A program made the translations under genes and the position numbers. From the NCBI RefSeq assembly GCF_020510685.1, contig NZ_CP075185.1, positions 4,047,001 to 4,111,000 on the forward strand: 64,000 nt of DNA, given 5' to 3'. Source of the DNA: Dechloromonas denitrificans. Its GTDB lineage: Bacteria > Pseudomonadota > Gammaproteobacteria > Burkholderiales > Rhodocyclaceae. This document shows positions 1 to 6,938 of the stretch, in pieces (position 1 is the stretch's first letter; each line of letters opens with the position of its first letter). The notes under the pieces are model-generated. The model did no database searches. It saw nothing but the letters and a program-made list of their open reading frames with translations, and had not been told where the DNA came from.

Positions 1-299
1 GCGTGCCCGGCGTGGACGCCCGGCGCGGCCCGCGCTTTTCGAATGCGGTGCTCGCCGTCGAAGCGGCGCTCGATGGCCAGGGCGTCGCGCTCGCCCTGTC
101 GCCGCTGGTCGAGGCCGAGGTCGCCGCCGGGCGCTTGTTGATGCCCTTCGCGCTGACCATCCCGTCGCCCTACGCCTACTACCTGGTGATGTCGGAAGCG
201 ATGGCCAGTCGGCCCTCGGTGGCCGCCTTCAGCGACTGGCTGCAGGCCGAAGGCCGGCAGGTAAACCGGCCGGCGACGCGCCGCCCCGGGAACGCTTAG
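1..299 (+). CDS. LysR-family regulator, C-terminal fragment (5' end outside window)
   Basis: The reading frame is open from the first base and ends at a TAG at 297-299, so only the last ~98 residues of a larger protein are visible. They look like the end of a GcvA-type LysR effector-binding domain: an 'AVEAALDGQGVALAL' helix, then 'LVEAEVAAGRLLMPF' and a final helix ending 'FSDWLQAEG'. The DNA-binding N-terminus lies upstream of the window, so the target cannot be inferred. The stop overlaps the stop of the convergent diguanylate cyclase gene by a few bases. GTG codons near the left edge are internal and are not proposed as starts. Confidence 0.8.
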   Translation, partial: VPGVDARRGPRFSNAVLAVEAALDGQGVALALSPLVEAEVAAGRLLMPFALTIPSPYAYYLVMSEAMASRPSVAAFSDWLQAEGRQVNRPATRRPGNA

Positions 300-1918
300 T
301 CGGCCGCGGCGCCAGCCATCACATAGCGCCCGCGTCCCGCCTGTTTGGCCTGGTACATGGCGCGGTCGGCCAGGGACATCAAGTCGTCGGCATCGCTTCG
401 CCCGTCGCCGAGCGCGATCCCGACCGACAGGCCGAGTGAGCATTCCTGGCCGCGCAGATGGAATGGCTGGTCGATCGCCTTGATGCATTTGGTGGCGACG
501 GCCTTGGCCGATTCTTCGAGATAGCCCGGCTCGGCCCCGAGATCGCCGACCACGATGACGAATTCGTCGCCACCGACCCGGGCCAGCGTATCGGTCTCCC
601 GGATGCTCGCCTGCAGGCGCTGCGCCACCTGGACCAGGGCCAGATCGCCCGCCTCGTGGCCGAGGGCGTCGTTGATCGCCTTGAAGCCGTCGAGATCGAG
701 GAAAAGGATGGAGAACCGGGTGTCGTTGCGATGCGCGCGGCGCAACACCTGCTGAATCCGGTCGCAGAGCAGTGCCCGATTCGGCAGACCGGTCAGGGTG
801 TCGTGATGCGCCATGCGGGCGAATTCGGCCTGGGTCGCCTGCAGTTTGACCAGCAGCCGGTTGAAGGCTTCCGTCAGATGGCCGACCTCGTCGGCCCGGG
901 CCACCGGAAGCGGTTCGAGCGGCAACTCGCCGCGCGTCATTTTGTCGGCATGGTCGGCCGCCCGGAACAATGGCCGAAAAACGGCGAGCAGACTGCCGGT
1001 CGCCACCAGCAGGAAGAAGGCAATGGACGTGGCGGCATGCCGCAGCACGAAATTCTGAACATGCTTGACCAGGGCAAAGGCTTCGGCGGTCGGCAGGCGG
1101 GCCACCACGAACCAGCCGGTGCTGGCGACCGAAGCCATGGCCGACACTTCTTCGACGCCCCGCGCATTGGTCGTCACGCCGTGCCCTCGATAGCCGCCCA
1201 TGGCCCGATCGTGCAACGGGTTAACGCCGGGCGGCGGCGTCGCCTGGAGGACCATGGCCGGATCGCTGGCGGCGACGAACAACTGGTCGCGCGGCGAGAC
1301 CAGCAGGAAACCGCCGCTTTCGCCAATCCGGCCCTGCTGCAACAGGTCGAGGAAACCCGGGGCGCCAATGGCCGTGATGCCGACCAGCACGGCCTGAACT
1401 TCGCCGTTCGCCTTCCTGACAGGTACGGCGAGCGGCAGCACCGGCTCCTTGGTGATCCGGCCGACCACCGGCCGACCAACCGCTGCCTTGCCGGCCAGGG
1501 CCTCGCGCACGTAGTCGCGATCGCGATAACTCATCCCGAGCCGCTCGGGCCGCCGCGGATAATCGCCCAACACCAGGCCGCTCGGATCGACGACGAACAG
1601 GCCTTGCGAAAACAGCGGCTGCCATTCGTGGCGCTCGCCGAGCCACGCCCGGAGTTCCTCGGGGCGATGCAACAGGTGCGCCGGGAGGACCTTGGCCAGT
1701 TGCCTGAGCATCGCCTGCCGTTCGCGAATCTTGTAGTCGATATCGTGCGCGACGTAAGTGGCCAGGGCCAGCTGTTGAGCCGAAACGACCTTCTCGACAT
1801 CTTCGCGCAGATAGGCGCCGAGCAGCGTATAGCGCGCCACGACACCGGCCAGAACGATGACGATGCCGAGCAGGAGCAGGCGGGTGACGATGCTGTTGGC
1901 GATACGGCGAAAATTCAT
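296..1918 (-). CDS. Membrane-bound diguanylate cyclase (Cache-HAMP-GGDEF)
   Basis: This should make cyclic di-GMP from two GTP at the inner membrane in response to a periplasmic signal. From the ATG at 1918 (540 aa) there is a first membrane helix at about residues 8-30, a periplasmic Cache-type sensor to about 300, a second helix ('ATSIAFFLLVATGSLLAVF'), a HAMP linker ('HADKMTRGELPLEPL') and a GGDEF domain from about 385. The active-site GGDEF is intact in 'ARVGGDEFVIV', and an RxxD product-inhibition site (RETD) sits five residues upstream of it, so the enzyme looks active and feedback-inhibited. A TTG at 1963 would add 15 residues, but the ATG directly precedes the membrane anchor. It is divergent from cbbM and shares its upstream region. 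Confidence 0.9.
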   Translation of the reverse strand: MNFRRIANSIVTRLLLLGIVIVLAGVVARYTLLGAYLREDVEKVVSAQQLALATYVAHDIDYKIRERQAMLRQLAKVLPAHLLHRPEELRAWLGERHEWQPLFSQGLFVVDPSGLVLGDYPRRPERLGMSYRDRDYVREALAGKAAVGRPVVGRITKEPVLPLAVPVRKANGEVQAVLVGITAIGAPGFLDLLQQGRIGESGGFLLVSPRDQLFVAASDPAMVLQATPPPGVNPLHDRAMGGYRGHGVTTNARGVEEVSAMASVASTGWFVVARLPTAEAFALVKHVQNFVLRHAATSIAFFLLVATGSLLAVFRPLFRAADHADKMTRGELPLEPLPVARADEVGHLTEAFNRLLVKLQATQAEFARMAHHDTLTGLPNRALLCDRIQQVLRRAHRNDTRFSILFLDLDGFKAINDALGHEAGDLALVQVAQRLQASIRETDTLARVGGDEFVIVVGDLGAEPGYLEESAKAVATKCIKAIDQPFHLRGQECSLGLSVGIALGDGRSDADDLMSLADRAMYQAKQAGRGRYVMAGAAAD

Positions 1919-1978
1919 GCCGCCGATGATACCGAATGCGTCGGGGAAATGCCGACCGGCCAATCAATCAGCAAAAGC

Positions 1979-2020
1979 TTATCGATTGGATAAAAACATC
2001 TGACTGTTGTTTATCTATTG
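1979..2020. promoter_or_regulatory. Candidate CbbR operator pair upstream of cbbM
   Basis: TTATC-N5-GATAA at 1979-1993 is a perfect inverted repeat. A second half-copy, TTATC followed by TATTG, lies at 2011-2020. The two ten-base units TTATCgATTG and TTATCtATTG differ at one base and start 32 bp apart, about three helical turns, which suits a LysR-type tetramer. CbbR sites are typically TTA/TAA dyads. The sites lie 60-100 bp before the cbbM start. Assignment to CbbR is inference. Confidence 0.5.
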
Positions 2021-2078
2021 AAGCTCCTAGCATTCAGTCCATCGCAGCACGCCTTCCGCCCCCCTAGGAGACAAGACG

Positions 2079-3461
2079 ATGGACCAGTCAAACCGCTACG
2101 CCGACCTCAGTCTGAAGGAAGAAGACCTGATCGCCGGAGGCCGCCACATTCTCTGTGCCTACAAGATGAAGCCGAAAGCTGGCCACGGCTACCTCGAGGC
2201 CGCCGCCCACTTTGCCGCCGAATCGTCGACCGGCACCAATGTCGAGGTGTGCACCACCGACGACTTCACCAAAGGGGTCGATGCGCTGGTCTATCTGATC
2301 GACGAGGCCAGCGAGGAAATGCGCATCGCCTACCCGCTCGATCTGTTCGACCGCAACATCATCGACGGCCGGATGATGATGGTCTCCTTCCTGACGCTGA
2401 CCATCGGCAACAACCAGGGCATGGGCGACATCGAGCACGCCAAGATGTACGACTTTTACGTGCCGCGCCGGGTCATCGAACTGTTCGACGGGCCCTCCGT
2501 CGACATCAGCAACCTCTGGCGCATCCTCGGCCGGCCGGTCGAGAATGGCGGCTACATCGCCGGCACCATCATCAAGCCCAAGCTCGGCCTGCGCCCCGAG
2601 CCGTTCGCCAAGGCCGCCTACCAGTTCTGGCTGGGCGGCGACTTCATCAAGAACGACGAGCCGCAGGGCAACCAGGTTTTTTCGCCGCTGCGCCAGACCA
2701 TCCCGCTGGTCTATGACGCGATGAAGCGGGCGATGGACGAAACCGGCGAGGCCAAGCTGTTCTCGGCGAACATCACGGCCGACGACCACGCCGAAATGAT
2801 CGCCCGCGGCGAATTCATCCTCGAAACTTTCGGCCCGGATGCCGACAAGGTGGCCTTTCTGGTCGATGGCTACGTCGGCGGCCCGGGCATGGTCACCACC
2901 GCCCGCCGCTACTTCTCGCGCCAGTACCTGCACTACCACCGGGCCGGCCACGGCGCCGTCACCTCGCCCTCGGCCAAGCGCGGCTACACCGCCTACGTGC
3001 TGGCCAAGATGAGCCGCCTGCAAGGCGCTTCCGGCATCCACGTCGGGACCATGGGCTACGGCAAGATGGAAGGCGACAAGGACGACCGCGCCATCGCCTA
3101 CATCATCGAGCGCGAGGAATACCAGGGGCCGGCCTACTTCCAGAAATGGCACGGCATGCGGCCGACGACGCCGATCATCTCCGGCGGCATGAATGCGCTC
3201 CGCCTGCCCGGCTTTTTCGCCAACCTCGGCCACGGCAACGTCATCAACACGGCCGGCGGCGGCGCCTACGGTCACCTCGACAGCCCGGCGGCCGGCGCCC
3301 GCTCGCTGCGCCAGGCCTACGAATGCTGGAAAGCCGGGGCCGACCCGATCGAATGGGCCAAGGAGCATCGGGAATTCGCCCGCGCCTTCGCCTCCTTCCC
3401 ACAGGACGCCGACCAGATCTACCCGGGCTGGCGCGACAAGCTGGCCGCCCACTGCCGATAA
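2079..3461 (+). CDS. cbbM: Form II ribulose-1,5-bisphosphate carboxylase/oxygenase
   Basis: This fixes CO2 onto ribulose-1,5-bisphosphate to give two 3-phosphoglycerates. Length is 460 aa, normal for the L2-type form II enzyme. The catalytic lysine in '[13 protein letters not shown]' falls at residue 166 and the carbamylated lysine in '[10 protein letters not shown]' at 191, the same numbers as in Rhodospirillum rubrum CbbM. The loop-6 region ('[12 protein letters not shown]') and the phosphate-binding '[14 protein letters not shown]' and '[10 protein letters not shown]' stretches are present. A good ribosome-binding site (AGGAG at 2066-2070) supports the ATG. A terminator follows, so it is probably transcribed alone. 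No other Calvin-cycle genes are in the window. Form II enzymes suit low O2 and high CO2. Confidence 0.97.
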   Translation: MDQSNRYADLSLKEEDLIAGGRHILCAYKMKPKAGHGYLEAAAHFAAESSTGTNVEVCTTDDFTKGVDALVYLIDEASEEMRIAYPLDLFDRNIIDGRMMMVSFLTLTIGNNQGMGDIEHAKMYDFYVPRRVIELFDGPSVDISNLWRILGRPVENGGYIAGTIIKPKLGLRPEPFAKAAYQFWLGGDFIKNDEPQGNQVFSPLRQTIPLVYDAMKRAMDETGEAKLFSANITADDHAEMIARGEFILETFGPDADKVAFLVDGYVGGPGMVTTARRYFSRQYLHYHRAGHGAVTSPSAKRGYTAYVLAKMSRLQGASGIHVGTMGYGKMEGDKDDRAIAYIIEREEYQGPAYFQKWHGMRPTTPIISGGMNALRLPGFFANLGHGNVINTAGGGAYGHLDSPAAGARSLRQAYECWKAGADPIEWAKEHREFARAFASFPQDADQIYPGWRDKLAAHCR

Positions 3462-3470
3462 CGCAAGCAA

Positions 3471-3491
3471 CCCCGCTCCGGCGGGGTTTTT
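3471..3491 (+). terminator. Rho-independent terminator after cbbM
   Basis: CCCCGC-TCCG-GCGGGG hairpin followed by five T residues, nine bases after the cbbM stop. It separates cbbM from the LysR gene downstream. Confidence 0.85.
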
Positions 3492-3598
3492 CATCGGCTC
3501 GCCCGACGTTTCCCGTCGGCCATTGCCATCCCCGGAAGCAAAGCCTAAAGTTAAACCCTGCCTTAATTAATCGACATCACTCTTAAGAAACGACCCCG

Positions 3599-4588
3599 GT
3601 GAATTTCATTCGCAGCCTGACGCTTCGCCAGCTCCAGATTTTCGTCGTCGCCGCCCGCCATCTGAGTTATGCCCGCGCCGCCGAGGAATTGCACCTGACC
3701 CCGCCGGCCGTCTCGATGCAGTTGAAACAGCTCGAAGACAACGTCGGCCTGCCGCTGTTCGAGCGCCTGGGACGCGGCGTCGCGCTGACCGGGGCGGGCG
3801 AAATGCTGGTCCATCACGCGCTGCGCGTGCTCGGTGAAATCAAGGATGCCGAAGCCAACCTGCAGGGCCTGCTCGGCGCCGAAACCGGCCTGCTCTCGGT
3901 CGGCCTGGTCAGCACCGCCAAATACTTCATGCCCAAACTGCTCGCCAAGTTCGCCCAGGAACATCCGGGCGTCGAAGTGCAGTTCACCGTCGGCAACCGC
4001 GAGGCCTTGCTCCAGAAACTGCAGGACAACGCCATCGATCTCGCCGTAATGGGCCGGACGCCGGTTGAAATCGACGCCCACGCCGAACCGCTGGCCAGCC
4101 ACCCCTACGTCCTGATCGCCCCGGCCGAGCATCCGCTGGCCGCCGCCCGGCGTTTCGACCTGCACGAACTGCGCCACGAAACCATCCTGCTGCGCGAGGA
4201 AGGCTCCGGCTCGCGCCGGGTGGCCGAGGAAATGTTCAGGAATCACCTATTCACGCCGGCCCGAACGATCAGCCTGGGCAGCAACGAAACGATCAAGCAG
4301 GCAGTGATGGCCGGCATGGGCGTCAGCCTGCTCTCGCTGCATACGCTGCCGCTCGAACTGAAAACCGGCGAAATCTGCCTGCTCGATGTGATCGGCACGC
4401 CGATCGAACGCACCTGGTACGTCGTCCATATGAACAGCAAGCGCCTGCTGCCGGCCGGCCAGAAATTCCGCAACTTCCTGCTCGACCACGCCGCCCCGAA
4501 CCTGGAGCAGGAGTTCGGCAGTTACCTGCTTCGCCTCAAGGCAAACCCAGGCGACCTGCCGAACGCCGCGCCGGACGTGGCACGGTAA
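3599..4588 (+). CDS. cbbR: LysR-family transcriptional regulator, CbbR-like
   Basis: Probable activator of cbbM. The 329-aa protein has a winged HTH at about residues 7-65 ('LRQLQIFVVAARHLSYARAAEELHL' region, then 'PPAVSMQLKQLEDNVGLPLFE') and a LysR effector-binding domain from about 95 to 300. The opening 'TLRQLQIFVVAA' and 'GLPLFERLGRG' resemble CbbR proteins, whose effectors are Calvin-cycle metabolites or NADPH. The start is a GTG at 3599; no ATG is nearby in frame with the HTH. Unlike the usual divergent arrangement, it lies downstream of cbbM on the same strand, behind a terminator. The gene symbol rests on similarity and position. Confidence 0.75.
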   Translation: MNFIRSLTLRQLQIFVVAARHLSYARAAEELHLTPPAVSMQLKQLEDNVGLPLFERLGRGVALTGAGEMLVHHALRVLGEIKDAEANLQGLLGAETGLLSVGLVSTAKYFMPKLLAKFAQEHPGVEVQFTVGNREALLQKLQDNAIDLAVMGRTPVEIDAHAEPLASHPYVLIAPAEHPLAAARRFDLHELRHETILLREEGSGSRRVAEEMFRNHLFTPARTISLGSNETIKQAVMAGMGVSLLSLHTLPLELKTGEICLLDVIGTPIERTWYVVHMNSKRLLPAGQKFRNFLLDHAAPNLEQEFGSYLLRLKANPGDLPNAAPDVAR

Positions 4589-4598
4589 ACACTGCCGC

Positions 4599-4820
4599 TT
4601 ATTGCGCTCCCTGCAAGCAGGCATTGCCTGGAGCGACAAGGGGTAGAAGGGCACGCGCCGAGACAATCAAACGTTTTTTCGTCCCGGAACCCATCTTGCG
4701 TTCAACCTCCCACATCGGGAGTCCTTTGACGACGGCCACCTGCTGAATGGCAGTGACGGCAGCCCCCAGCTTGATGCAAAGATATTCAGTGCCGCGCTCA
4801 ATAGAAGTGGTCATCTTCAT
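4599..4820 (-). CDS. Small orphan protein, 73 aa
   Basis: Family not recognised. The main support is a good ribosome-binding site, AGAGGAG, about nine bases upstream of the ATG at 4820. The protein has an acidic/neutral start ('MKMTTSIERGTEYLC') and a basic stretch ('ERKMGSGTKKRLIVSAR'), with no clear membrane segment or known motif. It is convergent with cbbR. Its amino-acid makeup differs from the neighbouring housekeeping genes, in keeping with an accessory island. It could also be a remnant of a longer gene or chance. Confidence 0.35.
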   Translation of the reverse strand: MKMTTSIERGTEYLCIKLGAAVTAIQQVAVVKGLPMWEVERKMGSGTKKRLIVSARALLPLVAPGNACLQGAQ

Positions 4821-5081
4821 TCGCTTGAATCTCCTCTAGTCATCGGAAGAGCCATCCTACTTGAGGGCGGCAAAAATCCGATAGATGAAAATCCGCTAAA
4901 CAGTTCGAGTAAACCGAAGGACGAGGAATAGCCCGGGCGGGACCGGCAAAACCTTGCCCGGGGCAGTCGGCCGACAGCCAACGCGGGTCGGTGCCATTGC
5001 CATTGATAAGAAAATGCGCACGGGATAACCTCAACTCACTCATTGGGTTACGAGGATTAAAGCCATGTCGCTAATATTGAC

Positions 5082-5109
5082 AATCAGCCGGACGCTTTTG
5101 CGTCTGATT
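5082..5109. repeat. Inverted repeat (hairpin) before the cassette-like gene
   Basis: AATCA-G-CCG-GACGC, loop TTTT, GCGTC-TGATT. The outer and inner arms pair around a small bulge. There is no U-tract on either strand, so it is a poor terminator. A TTGACA at 5078-5083 overlaps its left edge, so an operator or promoter-linked role is possible. Function unknown. Confidence 0.5.
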
Positions 5110-5153
5110 AGCCATTGGGCTACAACAGCGTGCTCGAACGCTTCGGAGGCTCT

Positions 5154-5720
5154 ATGACTTGCCAGCTAGAATGGGTCGGACTATCCATGTGGTGGTGCAA
5201 AATGGACCCAGCAGGCCAAGCCGCTTGGTTTCAGGCAATTGGCGCAATTCTCGCTATAGCCGTCGCAATCTTTGTTCCCTGGCTCCAGCGCCGCGCCGAA
5301 GCACGAGATCGGATGTCCGAACATCGCAGGCGAGTCATGAGTGCTGCCGCGGTGCTCGATATTGAACTCGCGTATGAGTCCGTAATACTGAACTTTGCCC
5401 CTCTTGGTGATGGTGTAGTCGGGCACGAGTTCACGCTTGCACAAGCCGAGCAATTCCTGAAACTTCGACCAGAAGCGCGCTCAGCAATCCATAGCGCCGT
5501 TGAGAATGCCCACTACTTCTCGGACGATTTATGTGAGCAGATCGTTCGGCTAGGCATAGAGGCAGCCGCCTATGATCGAATTATCGAAGATGCGGCCCGT
5601 CGCAAGCCAGCGCGGGACGCGGACGAATTTTTCAGGAGCTGCGCCCCCACGACCGAAATGTTGCAGGATCGAATGGAAGCCGTCCGACATTCGCTCAAGA
5701 GCTATCTTCCGAAAGATTAG
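5154..5720 (+). CDS. Orphan membrane-anchored protein, probable integron cassette ORF
   Basis: Family not recognised. From the ATG at 5154 (GGAGG four bases upstream at 5145-5149) it encodes 188 aa. One membrane helix lies at about residues 20-40 ('AIGAILAIAVAIFVPWL'), followed by 'QRRAEARDR' and a soluble, mostly helical domain. This build (short N-terminus, one helix, helical cytoplasmic tail) is common among hypothetical gene-cassette products. Nineteen bases after the stop comes a 67-bp element with attC architecture, the spacing expected in a cassette. A TTG at 5115 would add 13 residues but lacks a ribosome-binding site. It has no obvious functional link to cbbM/cbbR or the kinase operon on either side, which fits acquisition by transfer. 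Confidence 0.6.
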   Translation: MTCQLEWVGLSMWWCKMDPAGQAAWFQAIGAILAIAVAIFVPWLQRRAEARDRMSEHRRRVMSAAAVLDIELAYESVILNFAPLGDGVVGHEFTLAQAEQFLKLRPEARSAIHSAVENAHYFSDDLCEQIVRLGIEAAAYDRIIEDAARRKPARDADEFFRSCAPTTEMLQDRMEAVRHSLKSYLPKD

Positions 5721-5738
5721 AGATGCACAGGCTATGCC

Positions 5739-5805
5739 GTCCAACCCATCATTCAACCGAACCGCGGTGAAAGGGCGCGCAGGCGGGCGAATTGAGACGT
5801 TGGAT
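5739..5805 (+). other. Integron attC-like recombination site (67 bp)
   Basis: The element opens with GTCCAAC (5739-5745), matching RYYYAAC, and closes with GTTGGAT (5799-5805), matching GTTRRRY. Inside, the arms pair again as TCATTC against TCAATTC, giving one extrahelical base, separated from the outer boxes by a short unpaired spacer, with a GC-rich variable stem in between. This is the R''-L''-L'-R' layout of an attC folded as a single strand. 67 bp is within the usual attC range (about 57-141). No intI gene and no second convincing attC were found in the window, so this would be a lone or decayed cassette. Confidence 0.7.
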
Positions 5806-5878
5806 TTATTGAACCTCTTCGTCATGTACCGAAAAGAGATAGGCTTTGCGTCGGCCGGGGGCGCAGCCAAATATACGA

Positions 5879-6922
5879 TCACGCCTGAACCGGCTGGCTG
5901 ATCGGCAGGCAGATACGAAAGGTCGTGCCCTGGCCGGCGACGCTTGCGACGTGGATGCTGCCGTGGTGTTTCTGGATGATGCCGTAGGACAACGCGAGGC
6001 CCAGGCCCGTCCCCTTGCCGATCGGCTTGGTGGTGAAAAACGGGTCGAAGATTCGGAGCAGATTTTTCTCTTCGATGCCGCCGCCATCGTCGGCGATTTC
6101 GATGCTCACCGTTTCGGCATCGAGTTGCCGGGTGCGTACCGTGATCGTCCCGCGCTTCGTACCGTCCATCGCCTGGGCGGCATTGACCACGAGATTCATG
6201 AAGACCTGGTTGAGCTGCGACGGCAGGCACTCGATGTCCGGAATGTCGCCGTAATCCTTAAGCACATCGGCCTTGTACTTGATCTCGTTGGTCGCGATGT
6301 TGAGCGTCGAGTTCAGCCCGTGGTGAATATTGACCCAGGTGAACACCCCTTTGTCGCTATGGGAAAAGTCCTTCAGGTCATTGACGATTTTCGTGACCCG
6401 GCCGATTCCTTCCCGCGATTCGCCAAGCAGCGCCGGCAATTCCTCCTTGAGATACGGCAGGTCGATCTTTTCGCGCAGGGCCTGCAATTTCTGGCGTTGC
6501 GCCGCCGGCAACTCGGCCTCGCTGGCCTCGTAGCCGGCGAGCAGTTCGAGCAGTTCACCGACGTAAACACCGAGGGTATTGAGATTGGAGTTGATGTAGC
6601 CGACCGGGTTGTTGATTTCGTGGGCCACCCCGGCCGCCAGCTGGCCGACCGACGCCATCTTTTCCGACTGGACCAGCTGGTTCTGCGTATCCTCCAGCCG
6701 ATGCGCCATCGCCGCCTGCGCATCCCGATCCCGGCGCAGGGCATCGTTGCGTTCGTTCAGTTCGCGGGACATCTCGTCGAGCGAATGGGCCAGCAGAGCG
6801 AAATCCGCATCGGCTTTGCCGTAAGCCTGGTCAATCGCCTGAATGAACTCGCTCAGGCCGTCCGGGACGTCATGCAGGCTCCCGAACTGCCGCTTCAACT
6901 GGCGGGCCAGCAAGCGATGCAT
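5879..6922 (-). CDS. Soluble sensor histidine kinase (HisKA-HATPase)
   Basis: A 347-aa kinase without a membrane helix. The N-terminal ~75 residues ('[15 protein letters not shown]' onward) form a helical region, then a coiled coil leads to the H-box '[16 protein letters not shown]', with the phospho-accepting His at about residue 100. The ATP-binding core shows an N-box ('[16 protein letters not shown]'), G1 ('DDGGGI'), F ('FDPFFTTKP') and G2 ('[14 protein letters not shown]'). The frame is open upstream into the preceding gene, so I start at the ATG at 6922, 16 bp after the hemerythrin-kinase stop. It is the third gene of the operon. Its catalytic half closely resembles that of the preceding kinase, suggesting duplication. 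Signal and partner are not visible. Confidence 0.85.
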   Translation of the reverse strand: MHRLLARQLKRQFGSLHDVPDGLSEFIQAIDQAYGKADADFALLAHSLDEMSRELNERNDALRRDRDAQAAMAHRLEDTQNQLVQSEKMASVGQLAAGVAHEINNPVGYINSNLNTLGVYVGELLELLAGYEASEAELPAAQRQKLQALREKIDLPYLKEELPALLGESREGIGRVTKIVNDLKDFSHSDKGVFTWVNIHHGLNSTLNIATNEIKYKADVLKDYGDIPDIECLPSQLNQVFMNLVVNAAQAMDGTKRGTITVRTRQLDAETVSIEIADDGGGIEEKNLLRIFDPFFTTKPIGKGTGLGLALSYGIIQKHHGSIHVASVAGQGTTFRICLPISQPVQA

Positions 6923-6938
6923 GGCTAGCGCCCCCGTC

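Larger units (their letters stand above)
4589..5153. other. Mostly non-coding island between cbbR and the cassette-like gene
   Basis: About 565 bp with weak coding signal and lower GC than its neighbours by eye. It holds an imperfect hairpin right after cbbR (4610-4636, including palindrome AGGCA-T-TGCCT), one small minus-strand ORF with a ribosome-binding site, and a strong dyad at 5082-5109. I see no tRNA, transposase or integrase. It may be the left flank or a relic of an integron-like cassette insertion. Confidence 0.5.

Noticed and set aside
458..1993. Long plus-strand ORF of 511 aa opposite the diguanylate cyclase
   Set aside because: A shadow frame produced by high GC; low-complexity His/Arg/Gln-rich product, while the minus strand encodes a clear Cache-HAMP-GGDEF protein.
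4605..4640. Hairpin after cbbR as a terminator
   Set aside because: The stem is imperfect and lacks a T-tract, so I note it only within the island description.
4840..5043. Minus-strand ORF of 67 aa in the accessory island
   Set aside because: No ribosome-binding site before its ATG, no recognisable motif and a composition consistent with chance.
5040..5053. GTTACGA as the right end of a second attC defining the cassette's left boundary
   Set aside because: It does not match GTTRRRY and no RYYYAAC partner with paired inner boxes lies upstream.
5572..5901. Plus-strand ORF of 109 aa crossing the attC-like element
   Set aside because: Overlaps the orphan gene in another frame and reads through the recombination site into the end of the kinase gene; translations like this across attC sites are a common artefact.
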